Part shown: positions 1 through 7,881 of the stretch, one piece after another
How the letters are laid out: every line of letters starts with the position of its first letter
Position numbering within the stretch: position 1 is the first letter of the stretch
Translations under genes and position numbers: made by a program
The notes under the pieces: model-generated
What the model saw: only the letters and a program-made list of their open reading frames with translations
Database searches by the model: none
Told to the model about the DNA's origin: nothing
Assembly: GCA_029975275.1 (NCBI GenBank)
Contig: JARKPN010000140.1
Location: forward strand, 1 to 64,000
Reading direction: 5' to 3'
Source: Geobacteraceae bacterium
Lineage (GTDB): Bacteria; Desulfobacterota; Desulfuromonadia; Geobacterales; Geobacteraceae
Length of the DNA stretch: 64,000 nt

Positions 1-1
1 C

Positions 2-142
2 ATCGGGGCGGTATCCTACTACTTCAACAACCACAACCTGAAGCTCCAGGCCGACGTGGGCAGCATCCACAGGCAGAACCCGACGAACGGCACCCGCACC
101 GACGACATGCAGTACCGCATGCAGGCTACCGTTGCGTTCTAA
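2..142 (+). CDS. C-terminal end of an outer-membrane porin (partial)
   Basis: The window opens inside a reading frame that ends at TAA 140-142; 46 residues are visible. They alternate polar and hydrophobic residues as in beta strands, contain YYFNNHNLKLQADVG, and finish in a terminal phenylalanine (ATVAF), the usual signal for outer-membrane barrel insertion. The pattern resembles the last strands of phosphate-selective (OprO/OprP-type) porins. The start and most of the protein lie outside the window, so substrate and neighbours cannot be judged. Another barrel family with a C-terminal aromatic residue is possible. Confidence 0.6.
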   Translation: MGAVSYYFNNHNLKLQADVGSIHRQNPTNGTRTDDMQYRMQATVAF

Positions 143-185
143 GCCGGTCCGTAGCAGATTTCGGTTAGTGAGCCTTCATCATGGT

Positions 186-213
186 AGGGGGGACTTGTTT
201 CCCCCTGTTTTTT
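186..213 (+). terminator. Probable rho-independent terminator of the porin gene
   Basis: A G-run (GGGGGG) and a C-run (CCCCC) can pair around a short loop and are followed by TGTTTTTT. The hairpin lies about 45 bases after the porin stop codon and ahead of the degenerate nifH-like gene, so the two are probably separate transcription units. Confidence 0.5.
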
Positions 214-324
214 CATCGTGGGCATGCCGGGAACGGACCGCTGAAATCCAGGCGCGAAGCGGCACTAGAAAGAAAACCATTTTCGAACGTCCGGCCCGGC
301 ACAACCGCATGGAGGCAGAAACCG

Positions 325-1191
325 ATGGCAGCACAACACATCGCTTTTTATGGAAGAGGGGGCGCGGGCACATCGACCGTTACCTCAAACATCAGCGCGG
401 CGCTCGCCGAAGAAGGATACAGGGTCATCCAGATAGGACTCGACCCCCAGAACGATTCCACCAGCGTCCTTCGGGGTTCGATGGAGTTACCGACACTGTT
501 CGAGATGCTGCAGAAGGGTCGTGATATCCGACTGGAGGACGTCTCCGTGAAAGGGTTCAGAGGCGTGCTCTGCATCGAGGCGCTGAGCCTGTTCCAGTCG
601 GGCGATTGCGCCGGACGCGGCATCAGGGAGGTGTTCTCCTTCCTTCACGGCAGCGCGCTGTTCGACAGATGCCGACCCGACGTGGTGCTGTACGACCTGC
701 CGCTGGAGGTCCTGTGCGGCGTCTTCAGTTTTCCTTCGGAACAGATAAGGTTTGAGCGCGCCTACGTGGTAACGACCCAGGATTTCCCCTCGCTCTTTAC
801 GACGAACACGATTTTCCGCATACTCTCGAAGAACGCGCCGGCGGGGGGGGCGAAGCTGGGCGGCATCATCGCCAATGGACTCACCTCGCCGTTCGCCGAG
901 TCCATTGTGCGTGATTTTGCTAGGCGTACCGGGGTCAGGGCCGTATCATACGTCCCCAATTCGACGGTGCTGATTCAGAGCGAGCTCTACGGCCAGACAG
1001 TCCTGGAGGCGGCCCCCATGTCAAACCACGCCTATATCTACCGGAGGCTCGCGAAGCAGATCATTGAAAACCGGGACGGCAGCGTACCCACCCCTCTGAA
1101 CGCCGATGACCTCCGTATCTGGGCGCGTGAATGGGGTGACAGGATTTTCGAACTGGAGTCGGGCTTTATCAACCCGGGAGCATCCATCTGA
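325..1191 (+). CDS. NifH-like protein with degenerate P-loop
   Basis: A 288-residue NifH/BchL-family protein by length and layout. ATG 325 is preceded by GGAGG at 311-315 and gives the family's short N-terminus; an in-frame start at 181 would add 48 unrelated residues. Both [4Fe-4S] cysteines are kept: Cys95 in DCAGRGI and Cys131 in LEVLCGVF. The nucleotide site is not: the P-loop GKGGIGKST reads GRGGAGTST (Arg11, Thr16), so both lysines are lost; Switch I CDPK reads LDPQ, and the Switch II GDVVCGG reads LEVLCGV. Normal reduction of a D/K partner with ATP hydrolysis is therefore doubtful. It could be a regulatory or cluster-carrying paralogue, or a decaying copy, although the frame is intact over its whole length. 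The canonical NifH lies at 4056. Confidence 0.85.
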   Translation: MAAQHIAFYGRGGAGTSTVTSNISAALAEEGYRVIQIGLDPQNDSTSVLRGSMELPTLFEMLQKGRDIRLEDVSVKGFRGVLCIEALSLFQSGDCAGRGIREVFSFLHGSALFDRCRPDVVLYDLPLEVLCGVFSFPSEQIRFERAYVVTTQDFPSLFTTNTIFRILSKNAPAGGAKLGGIIANGLTSPFAESIVRDFARRTGVRAVSYVPNSTVLIQSELYGQTVLEAAPMSNHAYIYRRLAKQIIENRDGSVPTPLNADDLRIWAREWGDRIFELESGFINPGASI

Positions 1192-1198
1192 GGCATAT

Positions 1199-1408
1199 AA
1201 GTTTCCATCCGGAAAGTGCCGACAGGGGACGGGCCGGAACTTCCCCGAAGCCCCTCGTAATCGGACGCGGGACAGCACCGGGCCAATGGCCTTCTTGCCC
1301 GAACAGGCTGCTATCCCTCGAACATGCATGAGTTCCGTACGAGAGACTCCGTGAAAGTCCCGACTCGTCCCTCACTACATGTTCCCGGGGGTTCCGGATG
1401 GACACTAA
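1199..1408 (+). repeat. About 210-bp palindromic dispersed repeat, copy 1
   Basis: The ends are inverted repeats (AGTTTCCATCCGGAAA at the left, TTCCGGATGGACACT at the right) and the inner arms are also largely complementary, so the whole unit could fold into one long imperfect hairpin. It fills most of the gap between the nifH-like gene and the hydrolase. Related copies lie at 2751, 7645, 17408, 21985 and 34339. No transposase is present; a MITE-like or REP-like origin is likely. Confidence 0.8.
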
Positions 1409-1495
1409 TCATCGGCAGAATCGATTAAACCCTTCCACGGACATCGGGAAAGGGCCTGTAACAACAAGTTTGGAATCAAAGCTTCAGGAGGTTAT

Positions 1496-2287
1496 GTGCC
1501 GCAGCAGTCGCATATCAGGGAAATAACAGTCGTTTCGTCACTGGATGGGTCCGAGGAGAAGGCGCTTCTCCATCTGCCCGACAATCGCCTCAAAGCGCCG
1601 CTCGTGATAGGTCTGCATACATGGAGTTATGACCGGTTCAATCAACTGGACCAGATGTTGCCCCGTTGCATGGAGCGAGGCTGGGCCCTGCTCCTGCCGG
1701 AATTCCGGGGACCCAACCTCACGTCGAATCCGCGAGCCCGCCAGGCATGCGCGTCTCCAGCCGCCCGGCAGGACATTCTGGACGCGCTTGACAGGGTGAC
1801 GGCCGAACACTCAATCGACGAAGAAGAAATATTTCTCCTGGGGGGAAGCGGAGGCGGTCACATGGCGCTCATGATGGCGGCTCACGCACCCCGGCGGTGG
1901 AAGGGGGTAAGCTCCTGGGTCCCGGTTACCGATCTGAACGTCTGGCATGGAGAAAATCCCGACTATGCCCCTCACGTGGAGGCATGCTGCGGCGGGAGCC
2001 CCGGTTCAGGACGTAAATCGGACCTGGAATACCGGGATCGCTCTCCCATCAATTTCGTGGAGGATCTGGCTTCGGTCAACCTGTCTCTGCACCACGGACG
2101 TTTCGACCCCGTTGTTTCCTACACTCATTCCTGGAGGCTGGCCCGGGAGCTGGAGGGGCACGGCGCGGACAGGCTCTTCTTCGAGATCTTCGACGGAGGG
2201 CACGATATCCATTACGACCGGGCCTTTTCCTGGTTTGACCGGCTTGCCGGGGGAGAGGAAAAGGACGGAGAAAGGTTGAGCGGCTGA
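1496..2287 (+). CDS. Alpha/beta hydrolase, prolyl-oligopeptidase (S9) type
   Basis: 263 residues with an alpha/beta-hydrolase core. The nucleophile elbow LLGGSGGGH has Ser118; Asp in GRFDPVVS and His236 in GGHDIHY are plausible triad partners, and HTWSYD near residue 41 resembles the oxyanion region. The start is GTG 1496, preceded by AGGAGG at 1486-1491 with tight spacing. An overlapping ATG at 1494 is out of frame. No signal peptide is seen, so it is probably cytoplasmic. Such proteins cleave esters, thioesters or short peptides; the substrate cannot be read from sequence. It stands between the degenerate nifH-like gene and a YezD-like gene, and a link to thioester or organosulfur breakdown is only inferred from location. 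Confidence 0.75.
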   Translation: MPQQSHIREITVVSSLDGSEEKALLHLPDNRLKAPLVIGLHTWSYDRFNQLDQMLPRCMERGWALLLPEFRGPNLTSNPRARQACASPAARQDILDALDRVTAEHSIDEEEIFLLGGSGGGHMALMMAAHAPRRWKGVSSWVPVTDLNVWHGENPDYAPHVEACCGGSPGSGRKSDLEYRDRSPINFVEDLASVNLSLHHGRFDPVVSYTHSWRLARELEGHGADRLFFEIFDGGHDIHYDRAFSWFDRLAGGEEKDGERLSG

Positions 2288-2359
2288 AGTCCGTGACCGA
2301 TGCGGTTTGTGCTTTTATTCGATCGATGTACCACGAAATATCGAACAAAGGAGCCAGCC

Positions 2360-2545
2360 ATGAGCCACGACACTCCCTTGCCCGCCATCCAGCCCGAGTT
2401 GGAGCGGAAGATCAGGGAAGCCCTGGCTTCCATCCGCTATGGGACCATTACACTCGTCATTCAGGACAGCCGGGTCATTCAACTGGACAAGAGCGAAAAG
2501 ATCCGGCTGACCGGCCAGAACTACAACGATGGCGGGGGTATATGA
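2360..2545 (+). CDS. YezD-like small protein (DUF2292)
   Basis: A 61-residue protein. ATG 2360 has an AAAGGAG site 7-8 bases upstream; a longer in-frame start at 2300 has none. The core GTITLVIQDSRVIQLDKSEK matches the DUF2292/YezD pattern (IQFGSVTIIIQDGKVVQIE-like). YezD-type genes often sit in sulfur assimilation operons, but I know of no proven biochemical role. A second copy, better embedded in a nif-like operon, lies at 3855. The two share the central beta hairpin but differ at both ends, so this is an old duplication. It is followed directly by the promoter and leader of the nifB operon. Confidence 0.75.
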   Translation: MSHDTPLPAIQPELERKIREALASIRYGTITLVIQDSRVIQLDKSEKIRLTGQNYNDGGGI

Positions 2546-2565
2546 AGAAAAGCGTTAAATATATC

Positions 2566-2671
2566 TTGACAAAAATTTTGTCGTATAATAATCTACTTAA
2601 AAAATAGAATATATCGAGAAAGCTGACCATAAAAACTGGAGGCCAAGAATTCACATTCTTGGCCTTTTTTT
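2566..2671 (+). promoter_or_regulatory. Promoter plus attenuator-like leader, copy L1 (nifB operon)
   Basis: TTGACA at 2566-2571 and TAATCT at 2589-2594 are separated by 17 bases. An A/T-rich stretch with CTACTT and AATAGAAT follows, then GCTGACCATAAAAACTGGA and a terminator hairpin. The same order of elements occurs at 16043, 29369, 30119, 34633 and 63601, with weaker or partial forms at 34800 and 51537. The transcript would reach the nifB-like gene only if the terminator at 2641 is read through. Confidence 0.7.
2641..2671 (+). terminator. Leader terminator of L1
   Basis: A perfect 10-bp stem (GGCCAAGAAT with ATTCTTGGCC), a 4-base loop and seven T residues. It directly follows CTGGA of the shared leader motif, and the same GGCCAAG stem base recurs in the leaders at 51660 and 63743. 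Confidence 0.85.
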
Positions 2672-2750
2672 ATTCCGGGAACGGAAACCGGTCCTGCCGT
2701 CGGGGAAAGAGCCGTAGCGGCAGGACCGGCCGTTCCGGAGCAACGCATTG

Positions 2751-2962
2751 AGTTTCCATCCGGAAACCCTGGAAAATGTTATGAGGGACGGGTCGGGGCT
2801 TTCACGGAGTCTCTCGAACGGCTTCAGTGCAATCAGGTGGCTCAGGGGAAAGCGCCTGAATCCGGCAGGGTATTTGATCCGGGTGAAGGATGGTGACCGA
2901 TTACGAGGGGCTTCGGGGAAGTTCCGACCCGTCCCCTGTTGACACTTTCCGGATGGAAACTT
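2751..2962 (-). repeat. About 210-bp palindromic dispersed repeat, copy 2 (inverted)
   Basis: Same family as copy 1 but in the opposite orientation: it starts AGTTTCCATCCGGAAACC and ends CTTTCCGGATGGAAACT. It lies between leader L1 and the nifB-like gene, so it would be transcribed as part of the 5' untranslated region. It also creates a spurious in-frame N-terminal extension of the nifB-like gene. Confidence 0.85.
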
Positions 2963-2982
2963 ATTTCGGACGGAGGAGATTC

Positions 2983-3807
2983 GTGGGAACGTCATGCAAG
3001 GAACGAAAGTCGATACAGGGTCATCCGTGCTTCGGAGGCAATCATCACCGGAACGGCCGCATTCACCTGCCGGTTGCGCCGCGCTGCAACATCAAGTGCG
3101 GCTACTGCACCAGGAGGCATGATTGCGCCAACGAATCCCGGCCGGGTGTCACAAGCCGGATTCTTACCCCTGAAGAGGCGTTGGAGAAGGTGCGGGAGGT
3201 AATGAAGAGCGATGTTCTCGGCCCTGTCATAAAGGTCGTGGGGATCGCCGGTCCCGGGGACCCGCTGGCGAACGAAGAGACCTTCGAGACCTTTCGCCTG
3301 GCAGGGAACGAGTTTCCGCACCTGATCAAGTGCCTGTCCACGAACGGGCTGCTGTTGCCGGAGCGTATACGGTTGCTGGATGAACTGGACGTCCGGAGCG
3401 TGACGGTCACCATCAGCGCCCTGGACCCTGCCGTCGGCGCCAGGATTTATTCCTGGATATCCCGCAATGGAAAGAGATACGAGGGTCGGGAGGCGGCTGA
3501 GATCCTGATCGAGAACCAGCTCGAAGGCGTTACCAGGGCGGCGCAATTGGGGATGACGGTCAAGGTCAATTCGGTCCTCATCCCCGGAGTGAACGACCGG
3601 GAGGTGATCCGGGTGGCCGAAGAGGTCAGGAAACGGGGTGCCTTTGTGCTGAACGTGATGCCCCTGATACCGCAGGCCGATTTCGAAACCAGCCGTGCGC
3701 CGACGCCGGAGCAGTTGGAAGAGGTCCGGGCCGCCTGCGAGGGGGTCATCGCCCAGTTCCGGCATTGCCGTCAGTGCAGGGCCGATGCGGTGGGGCTTAT
3801 CCAGTAG
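2983..3807 (+). CDS. nifB: NifB-like radical SAM cofactor maturase
   Basis: 274 residues starting at GTG 2983 behind GGAGGAG (2972-2978). Earlier in-frame starts lie inside the repeat and are rejected. The N-terminus has the NifB signature HPCF (14-17), the radical SAM cluster motif C35-x3-C39-x2-C42 in APRCNIKCGYC, then HDCANESRPGVTS, a stretch nearly diagnostic for NifB. NifB fuses [4Fe-4S] units into the carbide-containing [8Fe-9S-C] precursor of nitrogenase-type cofactors. The C-terminal NifX-like domain found in many NifB proteins is absent; the protein ends shortly after CRQCRADAVG. Stand-alone NifX-like proteins are at 22317 and 45113. It leads the NifB / YezD / NifH / ABC transporter operon, so the enzymes here probably use a NifB-derived cofactor. 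Confidence 0.92.
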   Translation: MGTSCKERKSIQGHPCFGGNHHRNGRIHLPVAPRCNIKCGYCTRRHDCANESRPGVTSRILTPEEALEKVREVMKSDVLGPVIKVVGIAGPGDPLANEETFETFRLAGNEFPHLIKCLSTNGLLLPERIRLLDELDVRSVTVTISALDPAVGARIYSWISRNGKRYEGREAAEILIENQLEGVTRAAQLGMTVKVNSVLIPGVNDREVIRVAEEVRKRGAFVLNVMPLIPQADFETSRAPTPEQLEEVRAACEGVIAQFRHCRQCRADAVGLIQ

Positions 3808-3854
3808 GTGGGGCCAGGCCCCAGAAGCGGTCGAAGCGGCTTGAGAGGTGATAC

Positions 3855-4025
3855 ATGACGAAAGGCACGCTGATTGTACGCAAGAAAAAGGATACCCAGC
3901 AGGAAATGATGCAGACGATACGCGAGATGCTCGGAACCATCAACTGCGGCTCCCTGACCCTTGTCATCCAGGACGGCAAGGTGCTGCAGATGGACAGGAA
4001 AGTGAATATCAGGCTGCAACCGTAG
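3855..4025 (+). CDS. YezD-like small protein (DUF2292), second copy
   Basis: 56 residues from ATG 3855 to TAG 4023-4025, 30 bases before nifH. The core GSLTLVIQDGKVLQMDRK closely matches the copy at 2360 and the DUF2292/YezD family. The upstream site is GAGAGG. It sits between nifB and nifH and is surely co-transcribed with them. Its function is not established; placement suggests a sulfur or cofactor-related role. It is easily missed because of its size. Confidence 0.75.
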   Translation: MTKGTLIVRKKKDTQQEMMQTIREMLGTINCGSLTLVIQDGKVLQMDRKVNIRLQP

Positions 4026-4055
4026 CCGTAACTATCATCAGAAAAGGAGCTAGAG

Positions 4056-4931
4056 ATGGGAAAAAAAGTCAAGACGATCGCGATCTATGGGAAAGGGGGT
4101 ATCGGCAAGTCCACGACCACCTCGAACATCAGCGCGGCGCTGTCGGTTTCAGGGCTCAAGGTGATGCAGATAGGGTGCGATCCCAAGAGCGACTCCACCA
4201 CGACCCTTCGCGGAGGCGGATATATCCCGACCATCCTCGACACGCTTCGGGAAAAGAAGGCGGTGAAGAGCAGCGAGGTGGTTTTCGAGGGTTTCAACGG
4301 GATCTACTGCGTTGAGGCGGGAGGCCCGGCCCCAGGCGTCGGCTGCGCCGGTCGCGGCATCATAACCGCGGTCGAGCTGCTCAAGCAGCTGCGGGTCTTC
4401 GAGGAGCTCGACCTGGACGTGGTCATCTACGACGTCCTCGGCGATGTTGTATGCGGAGGCTTTGCCGTGCCGATCCGCGAGGGGATCGCCCAGCACGTAT
4501 TCACCGTATCTTCGTCGGACTTCATGGCGATCTATGCGGCAAACAACCTCTTCAAGGGGATACAGAAGTACTCCAACAACGGCGGCGCGCTGCTGGGGGG
4601 GGTGATCGCCAACTCCATCAACACCGATTACGCCAGGGAAATCATCGACGATTTCGTGAGCCAGACCAAGACCCAGGTGGTCGAGTACGTGCCCCGCTCC
4701 GTCACCGTGACCCAGGCTGAGCTCCAGGGGAAGACCACCATCGAGGCACTGCCCGATACCGACCAGGCTCAGGTCTACAAGCGGCTTGCCGAGAAAATAT
4801 ACAATCACATCGAATCCAAGGTCCCGACGCCGCTTGGCGAGAAGGAACTGCACGACTGGGCGTTCAAGTGGGCCGACACCCTCCTGGCCATGCAGACCGG
4901 GGAGGTCAGGGAAAAGGCCGCGGCGATCTGA
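4056..4931 (+). CDS. NifH-like ATP-dependent reductase (canonical)
   Basis: 291 residues, the usual size for NifH/BchL proteins. P-loop GKGGIGKST at 12-20, Switch [12 protein letters not shown] (38-48), cluster cysteines Cys97 (GCAGRG) and Cys133 (LGDVVCGGF), with Arg100 at the position that is ADP-ribosylated in NifH. It should form a homodimer holding one [4Fe-4S] cluster and pass electrons to a D/K partner with ATP hydrolysis. AAAAGGAG stands 8 bases before ATG 4056. It is the only intact reductase gene in a window with six D/K pairs, so it may serve several of them. Genes around it are NifB, YezD and a sulfonate-type ABC importer, not nitrogen-fixation genes. A methylthio-alkane reductase MarH-type role is the best guess. 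Confidence 0.93.
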   Translation: MGKKVKTIAIYGKGGIGKSTTTSNISAALSVSGLKVMQIGCDPKSDSTTTLRGGGYIPTILDTLREKKAVKSSEVVFEGFNGIYCVEAGGPAPGVGCAGRGIITAVELLKQLRVFEELDLDVVIYDVLGDVVCGGFAVPIREGIAQHVFTVSSSDFMAIYAANNLFKGIQKYSNNGGALLGGVIANSINTDYAREIIDDFVSQTKTQVVEYVPRSVTVTQAELQGKTTIEALPDTDQAQVYKRLAEKIYNHIESKVPTPLGEKELHDWAFKWADTLLAMQTGEVREKAAAI

Positions 4932-5007
4932 TTTGTGTCCGGGAAACCGAACAGGGAAGGCTTCAGGCGACTTGCCGGGTCGCTGAAACCGACAGGGGAG
5001 GCAAGCC

Positions 5008-5901
5008 GTGAGCAATGTGCGGATTGAAGACGGCGAGGGAATTATGCTGGAACGGCGTGCCGTTCCAGCATCCCTGGGAAAAACCGCGCCGGGGAAAAAG
5101 GAAGGGGCCGGGTCGATTTTCCTGCGGCGTTTCCTTGCGATACACGACCTGCTCTTGGACTGGTACGGGATCATACTCCTCTTGGTGCTCTGGCAACTCT
5201 GCCCAACGCTCGGATGGATCGACGGACGGTTCTTTCCGCCTCCTTCCACCATCCTGGCGGAAGGAGTGAAGCTGGTGCTCAAGGGCGAGTTGCCGGCCCA
5301 TGTTCTGGTCAGCCTGCAACGGACCTTGCTGGGGCTCGCCGCCGCCACGGCGGTGGGCATCCCCCTCGGCTTCGTGCTGGGAGGGTGGTTCCCGCGGGCG
5401 GCCCGTTTCCTGGATCCCCTCCTGAATCTCTTGGGGCAGATCAACGCCTTCTCGCTCTTTCCCCTGTTTGTGCTCTTCTTCGGGATCGGCGAGATCGCCA
5501 AGTTCTGCATCATCTTCTGGTCCTGCCTCTGGCCGATACTTTTCACGACCATCAGCGGGGTCCAGGGGGTGGACCCCACCTATGTCAAGCTCGCCAGGTC
5601 CATGGGAAGCAACGGGGCGACAATCTTCGCGCGGGTCCTCTTCCCTGGAGCGCTTCCCTCCATCTTCACCGGCCTGAGGCTGGGCGCCACCTTCGCGTTC
5701 CTGATGCTGATAGCCGCGGAGATGATCGGCGCCAGCACCGGGCTCGGCTGGCTGGTTCACAACTCGTCGGTAAATTACCTGATACCCAGGCTGTTCCTGG
5801 CAGCCGTAACGATAGCCCTGCTCGGAATGACCCTGAACCATACCCTTGTCCTGCTGGAGAGGAAGCTGGTCCGGTGGCGGGTAAGAAACGAAACCGCGTA
5901 G
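5008..5901 (+). CDS. ABC importer permease (SsuC/TauC type), copy 1
   Basis: 297 residues with about six membrane helices and a longer N-terminal tail than its paralogues. GTG 5008 follows AGGGGAGG. The binding-protein-dependent transport motif is seen as MGSNGATIFARVLFPGALP, with the ATPase-contact glycine region before it. Proteins of this SsuC/TauC/NrtB class import sulfonates, taurine, nitrate or riboflavin-precursor-like solutes. It starts 76 bases after nifH and is followed by a second permease and the ATPase. With nifB and nifH in the same unit, a reduced organosulfur substrate is likely but unproven. Confidence 0.85.
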   Translation: MSNVRIEDGEGIMLERRAVPASLGKTAPGKKEGAGSIFLRRFLAIHDLLLDWYGIILLLVLWQLCPTLGWIDGRFFPPPSTILAEGVKLVLKGELPAHVLVSLQRTLLGLAAATAVGIPLGFVLGGWFPRAARFLDPLLNLLGQINAFSLFPLFVLFFGIGEIAKFCIIFWSCLWPILFTTISGVQGVDPTYVKLARSMGSNGATIFARVLFPGALPSIFTGLRLGATFAFLMLIAAEMIGASTGLGWLVHNSSVNYLIPRLFLAAVTIALLGMTLNHTLVLLERKLVRWRVRNETA

Positions 5902-5938
5902 CAGGCAGGCCAGCATGGCGACTCTGGAGACCATCTGA

Positions 5939-6736
5939 ATGGGCGGAACGAACAAGGAATCCGGGCACCCCGCATGGCGGCACCTGAACAAACTGTCCAT
6001 AGTTCTTTTCCTCGTGATCTGGGAGCTTGCACCCAGGGCCGGGGGGCTGCTGGAAACATTCATTGCTCCGCCTTCGCTGGTCCTGAAGACCCTCGTGGAG
6101 TTTTACAAGTCGGGTGAACTGGCCGGACATACCGCGGTCAGTTTCTTCCGCGCCGGAGCAGGGTTCGTAGTGGCGGCCCTGATTTCCATACCTATGGGAT
6201 TCCTCCTGGGAGGCGGATACCGGCCTTTCGAAAGGGTCGTCAACCCGGTTCTCGGCTTCCTTGGACAGGTCAACCCGTTTTCGCTTTTCCCGCTGTTCAT
6301 CATTTTCTTCGGCATAGGAGAGGTCTCGAAGGTCGCCATGATCTTCTGGGTGTCGTTCTGGCCCATTCTCTTCAGCACCATGACCGGAATGAAGGGGGCC
6401 GACCCGACACTGGTGAGGTCCGCCCGCTCCATGGGAGCGGGAGTCTTCACCCTCTTCTTCAAAGTTATTCTTCCGGCCTCTTCTCCCGCCATCTTCAGCG
6501 GGTTGAAAATGGGGGCCGGTACCGCGTTTTTCATGCTCATCGCGGCCGAGATGATAGGCGCCAGCCGCGGGCTCGGCTGGCTGGTCTGGAATTCCCAGAT
6601 CAACTTCCAGATGCCGCGGCTGTTCGCCGCCACGGTCCTTATCTCGCTGCTCGGCCTCTCGATAAACGGACTGTTCGGCGTCCTGGAGCGGAAGCTTACC
6701 GGCTGGCATCGAAAGTCCCTCGACGGGGTCCGGTGA
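5939..6736 (+). CDS. ABC importer permease (SsuC/TauC type), copy 2
   Basis: 265 residues, clearly paralogous to the permease at 5008: both have FFGIGE before a conserved helix and a segment like AAEMIGAS-x-GLGWLV. About six membrane helices; the ATPase-docking loop contains MGAGVFTLFFKVILPASSP. ATG 5939 lies 38 bases after the previous stop with GGAG further upstream. It probably pairs with copy 1 as a heterodimeric channel, or each permease forms its own homodimer using the shared ATPase at 6771. Confidence 0.85.
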   Translation: MGGTNKESGHPAWRHLNKLSIVLFLVIWELAPRAGGLLETFIAPPSLVLKTLVEFYKSGELAGHTAVSFFRAGAGFVVAALISIPMGFLLGGGYRPFERVVNPVLGFLGQVNPFSLFPLFIIFFGIGEVSKVAMIFWVSFWPILFSTMTGMKGADPTLVRSARSMGAGVFTLFFKVILPASSPAIFSGLKMGAGTAFFMLIAAEMIGASRGLGWLVWNSQINFQMPRLFAATVLISLLGLSINGLFGVLERKLTGWHRKSLDGVR

Positions 6737-6770
6737 CCTCACGTATCCGGTTTTTTCAGGAGCAACTACA

Positions 6771-7646
6771 ATGGCTACTCACGGTGATGGCACGCATAAG
6801 GAAGATTTGAAAATAGTCCTCAAGGACATCGGGCAGGTCTACCACCTGAAAAAAAGCGCCGACGGCTCCAGAGAGTTCCAGGCGCTCAAGGACATCAATC
6901 TCCAGGTCAGGGCCGGTGAATTCGTGGCCCTGGTAGGACCGTCGGGATGCGGCAAGTCCACCCTGCTGGATATCCTGGCAGGGCTGACCAGGCCCTCCTC
7001 CGGCGCGGTCTATATCGACGGCAAGGAGATCACCGGTCCCGCGCTGGACAGGGGGATCGTGCTTCAGGGGTACGCCCTCTTCCCCTGGCGCACGGTGCGG
7101 CGCAACGTGGAGTTCGGGCTGGAGATCAAGAAGGTTCCGAAGAGCGAGCGGCGCGGCATCAGCGATCACTTCATCCGGCTGGTGGGATTGGAGGGATTCG
7201 AGGAGCACTACCCCCACGAGCTGTCCGGCGGGATGAAGCAGCGGGTCGCCATCGCCCGGGCCCTGGCCTACGACCCTGAGGTGCTCCTCATGGACGAGCC
7301 CTTCGCCGCGGTGGACGCCCAGACCAGGGAGACGCTCCAGGACGAGCTGCTCCGGATCTGGGACGAAACGAAAAAGACCATCATCTTCGTCACCCACAGT
7401 ATAGACGAGGCGGTTTTTCTCGCCGACAGGGTGGCAATCTTTTCCTCCAATCCCGGCACCTTCCGCGAGATCGTGGAGGTGGACCTGCCGCGGCCGCGGC
7501 ACAACAGCGACATCCGCTCCAGCGCCGAATTCGGCTGGGTGAGGCACCGTATCTGGGAACTGCTGCAGAGCAGGCCCTCACAGGAATGCCGGGAGGGGGG
7601 CAACATCGTGGTAAAGGATGCCATCTCTCCTTCGGCGACTATTTAG
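6771..7646 (+). CDS. ABC importer ATPase (SsuB/TauB type)
   Basis: 291 residues with all ABC motifs: Walker A GPSGCGKST, Q-loop in LQGYALFPW, signature LSGGMKQRVA, Walker B VLLMDEPFAAVD and H-loop VTHSIDEA. This is the NrtD/SsuB/TauB family that drives import of sulfonates, taurine, nitrate and similar solutes. It is the only importer ATPase in the window, though four permeases flank it. An insert of about 12 residues (KKSADGSREFQ) after the first strand is a little unusual. The stop overlaps the start of repeat copy 3. Confidence 0.92.
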   Translation: MATHGDGTHKEDLKIVLKDIGQVYHLKKSADGSREFQALKDINLQVRAGEFVALVGPSGCGKSTLLDILAGLTRPSSGAVYIDGKEITGPALDRGIVLQGYALFPWRTVRRNVEFGLEIKKVPKSERRGISDHFIRLVGLEGFEEHYPHELSGGMKQRVAIARALAYDPEVLLMDEPFAAVDAQTRETLQDELLRIWDETKKTIIFVTHSIDEAVFLADRVAIFSSNPGTFREIVEVDLPRPRHNSDIRSSAEFGWVRHRIWELLQSRPSQECREGGNIVVKDAISPSATI

Positions 7647-7852
7647 TTTCCATCAGGAAAGTGTCGACAGAGGACGGGTCGGAACTTCCCCGAAGCCCCT
7701 CGTAATCGGACGCGGGACAGCACCGGGCCAATGGCCTTCTTGCCTGAACAGGCCGCCATTCCTTGAACATGCATGGGTTCCGTACGAGAGACTCCGTGAA
7801 AGTTCCGACCCGTCCCTCACTACATTTTCCCGGGGTTTCCGGATGGACACTA
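7645..7852 (+). repeat. About 210-bp palindromic dispersed repeat, copy 3
   Basis: Starts AGTTTCCATCAGGAAAG and ends TTTCCGGATGGACACTA. The inner arms pair perfectly over 15 bp (GACGGGTCGGAACTT near 7673 with AAGTTCCGACCCGTC near 7799). It is inserted directly at the stop codon of the ABC ATPase and separates it from permease copy 3. Confidence 0.85.
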
Positions 7853-7881
7853 TTTAGGATAGGCCCGGAAAGGGATCGTTC

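Noticed and set aside
2890-2982. Longer N-terminus of the NifB-like protein
   Set aside because: Encoded by the palindromic repeat; GTG 2983 behind GGAGGAG starts just before the NifB signature.
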